In this document: in pieces, positions 55,989 to 64,000 of the stretch
Layout: every line of letters begins with the position of its first letter
Position numbering within the stretch: position 1 is the stretch's first letter
NCBI GenBank assembly: GCA_905116865.2
Contig: CAJHNH020000552.1
Coordinates: forward strand, 171,001 to 235,000
DNA length: 64,000 nucleotides
Direction: 5' to 3'
DNA from: Candidula unifasciata
Lineage: Eukaryota > Mollusca > Gastropoda > Stylommatophora > Geomitridae
The notes under the pieces: generated by a model
The model's database searches: none
Seen by the model: the letters and a program-made list of their open reading frames with translations, nothing else
Told to the model about the DNA's origin: nothing
Made by a program: the position numbers and the translations under genes

Positions 55989-58900
55989 GTAGATCAGTGT
56001 TTTGTTGTCTGTTGTTTCTCTTTATATGGTCTTCTTCTTTCTGTTCCCCAGCTGTAAACTCCAGAGCAAAGTTTGGTTGCTCCTCCACTTCTGGACATTA
56101 GTCTCGTTCAAGAACTTGAATTTTGTGAGCATCTGTTTTATGGAACAGTCTGACGTGTATGCAGACTGTTTGTTCCTGGCCTCTGAGGCACATGTGCTCT
56201 GATTTAGTTATTTGTGTAAAAAATATAGCAAAGCTTGGTCTCTCTCTCTCTCACTCTCTGTCTGTCTCTCTGTCTGTCTCTCTCTCTTTGTGTCTCTCTC
56301 TGTCTCTCTCTGTCTCTCTCTCACTCTCTGTCTCTCTCTCACTCTCTGTCTGTCTCTCTCTCTCTCTGTCTGTCTCTCTCTCTGTCTCTCTTTCTGTCTC
56401 TCTCTATGTCTCTCTCTCTCTGTCTCTCTCTCGCTCACATGTTCAGTTTTATCTTTCAGTTTATTGCAAGCAAGTGATAAACGTGTTGTGGATACTCTGC
56501 ACATTGCACACCCCTGGACCAAGAAACCGGTGTGTATTGATTTTTTGTTCTCTCTCAGTGAATTTGTTTTTTAGGAGTTGCTGGCTGAATGCCTAAGAAT
56601 GCTGGGCTCTGTTGCAGGAGACCCAGGTTCGAATCCTTGGTAAGGCTAAGTTTTTGTATGTGTCTGGGAAAAAAAATAAAATCCTAACCTGCGCAGTCCG
56701 TGGCGGCCGCACTAACCATGCGGCCTTAAATCAGGCTGAAAAACTACGGAGACTGCAGAAGTGGCAAATACAGAAACAATTGCTTTAATTCCTTTGTGTA
56801 TGTATGGGGTGTGTTTTCATTATTTTTTTCTTTCAGTTTATAATCAATTTAACAAACATCTCAAATTTGTTATAATTTAGTTGTTATGTGCTAGATTTTG
56901 ATGAAAATTTCATGTTATTGGCATCTCAGGTTTTAACACATAAATACATTTTAGTAGTACCTACCAGACCACAGTGCAGACATTGTTCTCAATCCCTTAT
57001 GGAAGCATTGACCACCGACCACTTTCAAATGTCAGGGAAAAGCTATTACCTCCATCACCATTAGTTATAACTTCACACTGCTAGTGCTTGAAAAATTCTT
57101 CTTTTTCATGTTCTCCTCCTCCTCTTTTTCTTCTTCCTTCTCCTCTGCTGCTCCTTCTTCTTCGTCTTCTTCATTGTGTTCACCAGCTGTGAACTTCAGC
57201 GAAAAGTTCTGATTGTTTGTCAAGTTCTGGACTCTGGTCTTATTCTAGAACATGAGTTTTGTGTGAACATCCATTTTAAAGATCTGACTTATTTGTATGC
57301 AGACTGTTGGTTCTTTGCCTTTCAGGCAGATTCACTCTGACACTGAAAAATATCAGCTTCAAATTACCAGCACCATTATGAAAATTGCATTTTCCTGTTT
57401 TGGGTAAACAAGAATCAACTTACTGTCTCCCCAGCAAGCATGTCATAGGTGTCGACTAACTGGGTGCTTCCTTCGAAGTTAGAGTGGATCTGCCCGAGCG
57501 GCAAGAAACAATCAACTGCACACAAATAAGCCAGTAAAACGGATGTACGCAAAACTAAGGCCTTGGCACAAAGCCAAAGTAAACTAGATAAAAAAAACCA
57601 GGACTTTCCACTGAAGCTTACAAGCTCACCACCGTGATGTCAGTTCAACTTGACACCACCGGGACGTCAGGTCAACTTGACACCACCAGGATGTCAGTTC
57701 AACTTGACACCACCGGGATGTCGGGTCAGCTTGACGCCACCAGGATGTCAGCTCAACTTGACACCACCAGGATGTCAGCTCAACTTGACACCACCAGGAT
57801 GTCAGGTCTGCTTGATGCCACTGAGATGTCAGGTCAACTTGACACCACCGGGATGTCAGGTCAACTTGACACCACCAGGATGTCAGGTCTGCTTGATGCC
57901 ACTGAGATGTCAGCTCAACTTGACACCACCAGGATGTCAGGTCAGCTTGACGCCACTGGGATTTCAGGTCAGCTTGACACCACCGGGATGTCAGGTCAAC
58001 TTGACACCACCAGGATGTCAGGTCTGCTTGATGCCACTGAGATGTCAGGTCAACTTGACACAACCAGGATGTCAGGTCAACTTGATGCCACTGAGATGTC
58101 AGGTCAACTTGACGCCACTGGGATATCAGGTCAACTTGACACCATTTGGGTTGTCAGGTCAACTTGGCGCCACTGGGATGTCAGGTCAACTTGATGCCAC
58201 TGGGATGTCAGGTCAACTTGATGTCACTGGGATGTCAGGTCAGCTTGACACCACTGGGATGTCAGGTCAACCTGGCACCACTGAGATGTCAGCTCATCAG
58301 GGTCAGGAGGTCAGGTAATTTCAGCAGCATTTTGATCAGCAATAGCACGGACAAATAAGAGAAGTTATGAGGTGAAGAAATAGTATCAAATAGGGACAGC
58401 TGGGTATTTGAAATTTAGGACAGCAAATAAAATGGTTTAAAAAAAAAAGGATAAGATTGTTTCAACAGACAGAGAGACAAAGAGAGATAGAGAGGAAGAT
58501 GTGAGGAAGAGAGAGGAGAGTGTGAGGAAGAGAGAAAGGAGGATAGGGGAGACAGAGAGAGAGATACATGGAAGCTAGATATATAGGGTAGGTAGTTTGT
58601 TATCTCCAGGATTGCAACCTGCAAGCTCAGCACCTCAAGGATGAGAATCCCACATGTACAAATCCCCGCCCGCTCAGCTGTAATGTTAGGGCCCGGACAG
58701 TTACGGAGTAACCTAAAGTCCAGACCAAGCAGGTGAGGAGGGAAATGGAGAGAGGGGACTATGAGTAAGGGAGACAGTAATATTGAGAAAGAGGGTAGAA
58801 TTGAGACAGGGAAAGAGAGAAGGAGTGAGGGAGAGGGACAGAGTGTGGGTGAAAGAAGGAGAGGAGCATATCATGTAGGAAGGAAGACAGAAAGAAGGAA

Positions 58901-61900
58901 GGTAGTTGGACAAGAGAAAGAAAAAAGGGGAAGGTGACTGGTTAAGAGTTAAAAGTTAAAGTCGAGAGGATCGACTTCATTGAGTGTTATCCCAGATGGC
59001 TTGGTCTCCCTCCGCAGAACAACTAGCCACCTGCCAAGAGCATTGCACATAGCACCAACTCCAGGGAAATCCGCTACAAACTGCACTCGTGAACTGAACA
59101 AAGCAGCCGTGAAGCGAACCCACGACTTTCAAAGTGCGAGGCAAATGAGGGAGTAGTAGGAAGCTTTAGAGGGAGAACTATAGATGGCTAACATTTTACC
59201 GTGATAAAGAATAACAAAGACTATAAGGTATAAAATCATTGTAACTTCTATTTATTGCCAGACTCCAGTGACAAGATATGCAACTCTCTGTGATATTCTG
59301 GGACATGAGTGGCCCAATGTAGAGTTGGGGAAAAGACACCATTACGATGTTGGAGTTTTGGCATCGTTTGGTCACCTCATTCCCAAAAGAATTGTTGAAG
59401 CTTTTCCGTAGTGAGTGAAGTCCCCTTCTGTCTCTTGATTGTTTTAGAAATTACATATGTTAATTACTTTTTATCACTGAATCTTTATTTATCTCTAAAT
59501 TGCTGTATATCTGTGAATCACTTTGTCTTGTATTTGCTTTATATCTCTTAATCATATTATGTGTCTTAATCATGTTGAATCTCTTAATCACTTCATCTCT
59601 TAACGATGTTTTGTTTCTTTTTTGCTTTATATCTATTAGTCATTGTATATCTCTTAATCGCTTTATATCTGGGGGGAGGGGGGGGTGTCTCTGTGATGAA
59701 CTGATTAGAGATATATTCCTCATGCTCTGAAAGTTTGTGTGTGCGTGCGGTTTTAACACATTAATGTGAAACCTGGACGATTAATAAACAAGCCAAACAG
59801 TATCTTGAGGCATCAGAGATGTGGTTTTTCAGAAGAATCCTTAGAATTCCTTGGACAACCAAACAGAGCAACCCAAATGTTTTGAAAGAGGCAAAGGTTC
59901 GAAGACAACTTATCACAAACATCAGAAAGAAACAGTCATCAGTATTTTGGTCATGTTATGAGAAGAGGGAAAATAGAACATGCTGTGACAACTGGAAAGA
60001 TCTGTGGAAAAATAGATAGAAGAATACAGTGAGAGAAAATTCTTGACAGCCTTTTACCATGGCCCCATGCAGGGGTGCCAACACATGAAGTGATACACGC
60101 AGTTGCAGATTACGGAGAAGCATGATCATCCGTGTCAGTCGGCAAGACACTTGATGATGATATATATGGTTACAGAACAAGAACATTTGAATGCCAAATT
60201 CTGTAACCAACAATGTACAACATTAATACAACGCTGAGTCAGTTAATCACCTCAGACTGCAAAGCTGTTCACACAACAATACATTTCCATCTTCTTCTTC
60301 TGCGTTCATCCGAAGATGTAATTGTGTTGTATCTGTTTACAGCATGGCTGCGATATTTGCACCTTTCGGCCAACACATCCGACTTTTGCGGGCATTTGTT
60401 GACCGGGTTAGCCTTCCCGGTACATTTCTCTCTATAGAGTAAAGTAATATATTGCATTAATTTTAATCAGGGAGCTCCCTTTCTGTGTTTCAGGGCCCCA
60501 TTGTGGGGAAAACAAGAACAGACCCACTGCTTTCTCAGCAAGCATGTCTCGACTAACTGGGGGCTTCCTTCAAGTCGGAGTACATCTGCCTGAGAACCGA
60601 CATTCCAAATACAAATAAATGAGATCTGTGAAACAGACGTGCAAGGAACACCGAGGTTCTGGAACAAGACTAAAGTCTTGAGATGGGCAAACAATCAGAA
60701 CTTTGGAACAAGACTAAAGTCTTGAGATGGGCAAACAATCAGAACTTTGGAGCAAGACTAAAGTCTTGAGATGGGCAAACAATCAGAACTTTGGAGCAAG
60801 ACTAAAGTCTTGAGATGGGCAAACAATCAGAACTTTCTGCCGGATTTTACAGCCGGTGAACGGGAAGAAGTAGAAGAAAAATCAGGCAGTCTTATTTCCT
60901 GTTCACACTATAATACAGTAGTGAGCATACTTTGGATCTTTTCTCCAGGCAATGCCGGCGTGGTGGGTAATGATCAGGCAGACAGATTGGCTGGATCTGA
61001 ATTGATACATGACAAGGCAGATATGGTCAAGGCCCTTTGGGAACAAGCAATGGAATCAGTAGAGAAACAAGATTATTACAGCCTGGAGAGAATAAGGCAT
61101 TTGGGTGGAACCAGGTCTGGCTGGCTCACTACACTCAGAGGAAAGGCAAGACAGACATATAACCAGATTGTGACCGGTACCATCAGTATTGGAACTCTGC
61201 GCTGGCTGCTGAAGATGAGGACGGAGCAAGCATGGGAATGCCCTGAGTGCTGTGATAACAATTCTTGACTCAGCTCAGCTCAACTTTATAATCCTCTCAT
61301 CATTACTATAAACACTAGCCAGTGCTGCGTTGTTTGTTTTCAGTGGGATTCTGAATGTACACCCCAGTTTGCTGCCAAGATGGAGGGGGGCTGCCCCATT
61401 ACATCACACAATTCTGAATGGTGATGTCAAAACTGGGATCAGCATTATGTCTATTAGGCCAAAACAGTAAGTCTCTTCTTCTTTGGGGGGGGGGGGGGGA
61501 AGGGTGGGGGGTTTGTATGCTCAAGTCTGATCATCACCTGAGCTGCCTCTATGAATTCACATGTTTGAGATAGGTGGAGACAGACATAGCAGCGCTTCAG
61601 AGGTCCCTGGTTCGTTAGCGTCCTTTTTCTTGGTGTCTTGGGAAATGAGTAGGCAGATAGACTGGTCAGTTCTGCACCACTTGGTTGTGAATGGATGTAT
61701 GACAAGCTAGATGTTGTGGGAACCCTTTGGGAGCGATTGAATTGTACAGAGGCACAAATAGATGATTACAGTCTGAGGATAATGGTGCTGCGAGGAGTTA
61801 CCAGGGGATCTGGCAGATGCTCAACTCTCAGGGGAAGTGCGAGATGGATGTACATGCAGACAGCTGCTGGTACCATCTGAACTGGAACTCTTCACTTGCT

Positions 61901-63486
61901 GCTGAAGATGAGTACAGAATGCTTATGGGAGTGTCCAGAGTGCTGTGATGTTAAATCTTAGTTCAACATTCGCATGGCAGTTGCAGGTTCGTGGTTCAAA
62001 GCTTGCTCTACACATTTTTTTCTTAAAGCCCGATGTCTCTTCATAGTTGTGGTATAGTGGGCAGGCCTGCAGAATGTGCTCAAGTTGTTTGTGGTCCATC
62101 TGACATCCACACTGGGGACATTCCACCTTGTACATCATTGAAGTGTCGGAGGGAGACATAACATTCGTTGATGAGCTCTGTCAAGAGCACTATTAATACT
62201 GATGTTCATTTCTGTAAGGCTGTTCTTAATGCCATCACTCCATATTTTCCGAGGTCTTCCACTCACTCTATACCCGCTGTAACATTTTAGTGTGGCTCGC
62301 TGTGGCAGATAGTACCAGGGCATTCTTGTTAGGTGTCCAAACCACTTCATTTGTTGTTCTTTGATGACTTGTAAGACTGCCTTTATTCCTAGCATTTGTC
62401 TGATTTGGTATTCTGTCTTTGCTTGAAACTCCTGCAGCTCTTCTAAGGCATTTCATCCTGTTGTCACAATTTAACGTTCATTGGAGGATGTAAGTGTCCA
62501 TGTTTGGCATTGACAGCATAGTGTTTGCCAAAAAATAATTCTGATAAGATTCACTTTAGTACCAAAGGGTCTGTGGGGACTGAACATTCTTTATTTTAGG
62601 CATGAGGTAGTTGAGCCAGCAGTGCCCTGTTCTTAGATGGGAAATTATTGTATATTGTTTTCTGCTGAGTCTGTTGACAGTAAGCTTGTGTCTTAGAATT
62701 TTGTTGTAGATTCTTATGTTGTAATTGCCCAGAACAGTGATTCCCAAACTGTGTGCCACGGCGCCCCAGAGAGCTGCGACCTCCTCACAGGGGCGCCGCA
62801 AAATATTCAAAGATAAACATTTTTTTTTTTTTGTAATTTGATCTCTGACATACGAATAGTCATACAATTATTTAGGTTAGAGCGCCGTGGAAAAATTGTA
62901 ATTGAAAAAAGGCTCTGCGACTATGAAAAGTTTGGGACACACTGGTCTAGAATGTTCTTGCAACTTTTTATATTGTAACTGTCCTAAAATATGGTTTAAA
63001 ATTTATACATTTGAACTGTCTTTTGTGTTGCTAGTTCACACTTTGTAACTCTTGGAATATTATGAATTCATACTTTGCAACTATCTTTGGAAAGTCGAAG
63101 CTAGTTCATATTTTAAAATTGTTACAGTTTATCGCTTATGTGAGTTCTTTAATTTGAGCTATTTCATAGTCCACAATTGCAGTTTTTTATAGACATACTT
63201 GGGGTTTGTCCCTGGAGTTGCAGAGTTCATGCTTTGTGTGTCACTATCGGCAGAACACTAGCCATATTTGTAGGAGACCGAGCCATATGGGGTAAAACTT
63301 TATGCAATGAAGTTGATTCTCTCCACTTTAAACTGCTTTTATAGGTTGATCAGATGTAATCAGTTTGACTCTTTGGTCCGCAGTTTTGATATTGGCCCCT
63401 TGGCATGCCAGAAAGAGTTTGATGTTCCTTCAACATGTACGACTACCAGACTCAGAGATCGCCTGGCAGACGAAGGTGGAAAGATG
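55873..63486 (+). CDS. MTFMT: Mitochondrial methionyl-tRNA formyltransferase, 5 exons, 3' end outside window
   Basis: The enzyme transfers a formyl group from 10-formyltetrahydrofolate to Met-tRNA in mitochondria, marking the initiator. Five exons join in frame (558 nt, 186 codons): 55873-55988, 56460-56529, 59262-59407, 61344-61466 and 63384-63486, all with GT-AG introns. Motifs in order: [20 protein letters not shown] (Rossmann start), [40 protein letters not shown] (catalytic Asn and His, folate-binding SLLPxxRG) and FDIGPL (position of the catalytic Asp). The remaining part, including the C-terminal tRNA-binding domain, lies beyond 64,000. The ATG at 55873 follows directly on a strong AG acceptor, and no mitochondrial presequence precedes it, so the true start is probably in an unseen upstream exon. 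Introns are 0.5-2.7 kb and full of repeats. Confidence 0.93.
56030..56208 (-). mobile_element. Dispersed GAA-tailed element in MTFMT intron 1
   Basis: Reverse copy: TTCTTCTTTCTGTTCCCCAG, CCACTTCTGGACATTAGTCT, GCAGACTGTTTGTTCCTGGC. Partial. Confidence 0.65.
56232..56440. repeat. CT-rich microsatellite before MTFMT exon b
   Basis: TCTCTCTCTGTCTGTC-type repeats. They extend the pyrimidine-rich region upstream of the exon b acceptor. Frames through it are meaningless. Confidence 0.9.
56460..56529 (+). CDS. MTFMT: MTFMT exon b
   Basis: Acceptor TTATCTTTCAG, then [23 protein letters not shown], donor GTGTGT. Phase 2 in, phase 0 out. The sequence is poorly conserved, as expected for the loop between the first strand and the VxxxA motif, so the exon rests on phase and position more than on similarity. 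Confidence 0.72.
56573..56790 (+). repeat. tRNA-headed SINE in MTFMT intron 2
   Basis: Plus strand TTGCTGGCTGAATGCCTAAG (A-box region) and CCAGGTTCGAATCC (B box) about 50 nt apart, followed by a non-tRNA body with an A-rich stretch and GGCGGCCGCACTAACCATGC. No acceptor-stem pairing, so not a tRNA gene. Confidence 0.65.
57150..57340 (-). mobile_element. Dispersed GAA-tailed element, reverse copy in intron 2
   Basis: TTCTTCATTGTGTTCACCAG, CAAGTTCTGGACTCTGGTCT, TGCAGACTGTTGGTTCTTTG. It faces the forward copy at 57395. Confidence 0.68.
57395..57630 (+). mobile_element. Dispersed GAA-tailed element, forward copy in intron 2
   Basis: CTGTCTCCCCAGCAAGCATG, GTCGACTAACTGGGTGCTTC, AAACGGATGTACGCAAAACT; diverged toward its 3' end. 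Confidence 0.65.
57632..58312. repeat. 27-bp minisatellite (about 25 units) in MTFMT intron 2
   Basis: Units GTCAACTTGACACCACC(A/G)G then GATGTCAG, all 27 bp with few exceptions. Variants include TCTGCTTGATGCCACTGA blocks. Because 27 is divisible by 3, several frames are open on both strands; they are artefacts. Confidence 0.93.
58440..58925. repeat. GA-rich simple sequence
   Basis: Long AGAGAGAGGA-type tracts on the plus strand (58,470-58,565 and 58,735-58,925), separated by a mixed stretch. No gene. Confidence 0.8.
58960..59115 (-). repeat. Possible tRNA-headed SINE
   Basis: The minus strand has CGTGGGTTCGCTTCACGG, B-box like, near 59,110. The rest is diverged and no clear A box is assigned. 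Confidence 0.35.
59262..59407 (+). CDS. MTFMT: MTFMT exon c
   Basis: Acceptor TATTTATTGCCAG, then [42 protein letters not shown]; donor [16 protein letters not shown] is a strongly conserved formyltransferase segment. Phase 0 in, phase 2 out. Confidence 0.93.
59460..59670. repeat. AT-rich degenerate repeat
   Basis: TATATCTCTTAATCA-type phrases recur at about 24-36 bp spacing, followed by a G-run at 59,671-59,685. Confidence 0.6.
59757..60165 (+). pseudogene. LINE RT C-terminal fragment in MTFMT intron 3
   Basis: [40 protein letters not shown], then MxR...[10 protein letters not shown] and, after a frameshift, [10 protein letters not shown]. It ends in GATGATGATATATATGG. Same element class as 8213-8540, with a longer N-terminal part. 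Confidence 0.76.
60290..60470 (-). other. Possible LINE or SINE 3' piece
   Basis: The minus strand ends in GATGAACGCAGAAGAAGAAG, like the LINE tail at 2821. The body is not recognised. Confidence 0.35.
60487..60878 (+). mobile_element. Dispersed GAA-tailed element with internal tandem repeat
   Basis: GGGCCCCATTGTGGGGAAAA start and GGTGAACGGGAAGAAGTAGA end. Its CAAGACTAAAGTCTTGAGAT segment is repeated four times in 44-bp units (60,661-60,835), which lengthens it from about 290 to 390 bp. Confidence 0.75.
60890..61268 (+). pseudogene. RNase H LINE 3' fragment, best-preserved tail
   Basis: Open from before 60,890 to the stop at 61266-61268: [27 protein letters not shown] (RNase H motif; the usual His is replaced by Asn), then [40 protein letters not shown]. 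It explains the short ECCD endings elsewhere. It is 5' truncated. Confidence 0.78.
61344..61466 (+). CDS. MTFMT: MTFMT exon d
   Basis: Acceptor GTTTGTTTTCAG, then [40 protein letters not shown]; donor GTAAGT. It carries the catalytic Asn-x-His and the SLLPRWRG folate site. Phase 2 in, phase 2 out. Confidence 0.95.
61640..61970 (+). pseudogene. RNase H LINE 3' fragment, second copy in intron 4
   Basis: [21 protein letters not shown] RNase H remnant, [20 protein letters not shown], then [17 protein letters not shown] and [11 protein letters not shown] in shifting frames. Confidence 0.65.
61985..62800 (-). pseudogene. RNase H LINE C-terminus split by an RTE-like fragment
   Basis: On the minus strand 62,790-62,565 reads [33 protein letters not shown]. 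The continuing Cys-rich end [20 protein letters not shown] lies at 62,135-61,995. Between them, 62,150-62,560 is the RTE C-terminal piece. The joint sequences GAATGTTCAGTCCCCAC and GAATGTCCCCAGTG are similar, suggesting a nested insertion with a worn target duplication. Confidence 0.68.
62150..62560 (-). pseudogene. RTE-like LINE C-terminal fragment
   Basis: [54 protein letters not shown]. It is the same family as the relic at 47698-49514, whose copy of this part reads [20 protein letters not shown]. Confidence 0.78.
62735..62944. mobile_element. hAT-type MITE in MTFMT intron 4
   Basis: Ends CAGTGATTCCCAAAC and GTTTGGGACACACTG (inverted, 13 of 15 matching). Flanks GCCCAGAA and GTCTAGAA are a 6/8 matching 8-bp duplication. 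The GGCGCC sequences near both sides and the CAGTG..CCCAAAC termini are characteristic of hAT (Charlie-like) elements. No transposase. Confidence 0.85.
62945..63383. other. Rest of MTFMT intron 4
   Basis: AT-rich, with loosely recurring TTCATACTTTG and TTGTAACT phrases; nothing recognised. Confidence 0.4.
63384..63486 (+). CDS. MTFMT: MTFMT exon e
   Basis: Acceptor TTTGGTCCGCAG, then [34 protein letters not shown]; donor GTTTGT is weak, so the exact end is less certain. The length keeps phase (103 nt after phase 2). Confidence 0.87.
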
Positions 63487-63536
63487 GTTTGTCATGTTTT
63501 GCTAACCTATTTGTCTGTTTAAGGTTGTTTGTGTGT

Positions 63537-63925
63537 GGGGGGGAGGGGGGGGGGAGGTGAGACACAGCTGGGGCCAAACAGTAATTGTAATGTTGAACAC
63601 ATGAACATGCATTGAAATACTTGGTTACTCTGATAGCAGCAGATAAAAATATGTGTTAATCAAAGAAGTGAAGAATAGCTCAAGCAAAAGCAGCATTATA
63701 GAAAATGGAGCTGGGGTAGAATGCCAGTCACTAGTTGCTCCCCTGTCGGACCCAAAGGTCATGGGGTCATATCTGCCCTGTGGCAGTCTTTTGTTTGTTT
63801 GTTTTGAAAAGTGACCTTGGCTCCCAAGCTCATGGACTCTATCAGGTAATGACCAGGATGGTAAAGGCAGCTGGCGTTATGTTGACCATTGAATGGACAT
63901 TAGTCTTAGAAGGGTCTCTTTGGTG
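63537..63925. other. MTFMT intron 5 with possible SINE
   Basis: G-rich tract at 63,537-63,556. 63,690-63,800 (GGGGTAGAATGCCAGTCACT, GGTCATGGGGTCATATCTGC) looks like a worn tRNA-headed SINE. No exon was recognised. Confidence 0.35.
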
Positions 63926-63934
63926 TATGATGTA

Positions 63935-64000
63935 TGTACTTACATACATACATGTATACATACTTACATACATACATACTTACTTACATACATACATACA
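63935..64000. repeat. ACAT/ACTT microsatellite
   Basis: CATACATACTTACATACATA-type repeat running to the window edge. Confidence 0.9.

Noticed and set aside
56208..56596. Ser/Leu- and Arg/Glu-rich frames
   Set aside because: Translations of a CT microsatellite.
56573..56645. Possible functional tRNA gene
   Set aside because: A- and B-box-like motifs are present, but no acceptor-stem pairing is visible and a SINE body follows.
57626..58318. Open frames of 145-222 codons on both strands
   Set aside because: Artefacts of a 27-bp minisatellite in an MTFMT intron.

Overview
This is nuclear DNA of an animal. The evidence is a split gene with GT-AG introns, tandem C2H2 zinc-finger genes, non-LTR retrotransposons (RTE-like and RNase H-bearing Jockey/I-like), tRNA-headed SINEs, Merlin and hAT DNA elements, solo LTRs and many minisatellites. 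The style of the RTE and RNase H LINE remnants suggests a lophotrochozoan, perhaps a gastropod mollusc, but nothing here fixes the species. Only about 15% of the window looks like host coding sequence or its recent decay.

Layout, left two thirds (1-46,500): a zinc-finger gene locus repeated three times in tandem. The basic unit is about 13 kb: leader repeats, LINE tail, SINE, zinc-finger gene, decayed finger array, and RNase H LINE relics. Unit 1 (about 1-17,040) carries a 25-finger gene (9170-11296). Unit 2 (about 17,041-31,205) carries a 19-finger gene (22735-24357). Unit 3 (about 31,206-46,500) carries a 19-finger copy broken by two single-base frameshifts (42205-43827). Later insertions differ between units and can be checked against the empty sites in the sister units: a Merlin transposon (1198-2618) and an RNase H LINE (2821-6690) in unit 1; a 1454-bp solo LTR (26037-27490) in unit 2; an RTE-like LINE (31840-33849) and a 614-bp solo LTR (44867-45480) in unit 3; and a Merlin-type MITE shared by units 2 and 3 only. 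A 75-bp satellite, not seen in unit 1, has about 11 copies before the unit 2 gene and about 57 before the unit 3 gene.

Middle (46,500-55,800): a repeat landscape with 21-, 35- and 30/32-bp minisatellites, degenerate RTE-like LINEs, SINEs and a dispersed ~300-bp element ending in a GAA tail.

Right end (55,873-64,000): five exons on the + strand of mitochondrial methionyl-tRNA formyltransferase (MTFMT), running off the right edge. They have conserved motifs and consistent splice phases, and the introns are packed with minisatellites, SINEs, LINE fragments and a hAT MITE. The zinc-finger genes are probably fast-evolving DNA-binding proteins with no visible effector domain. MTFMT is a housekeeping gene of mitochondrial translation. 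Nothing in the sequence links the two functionally.
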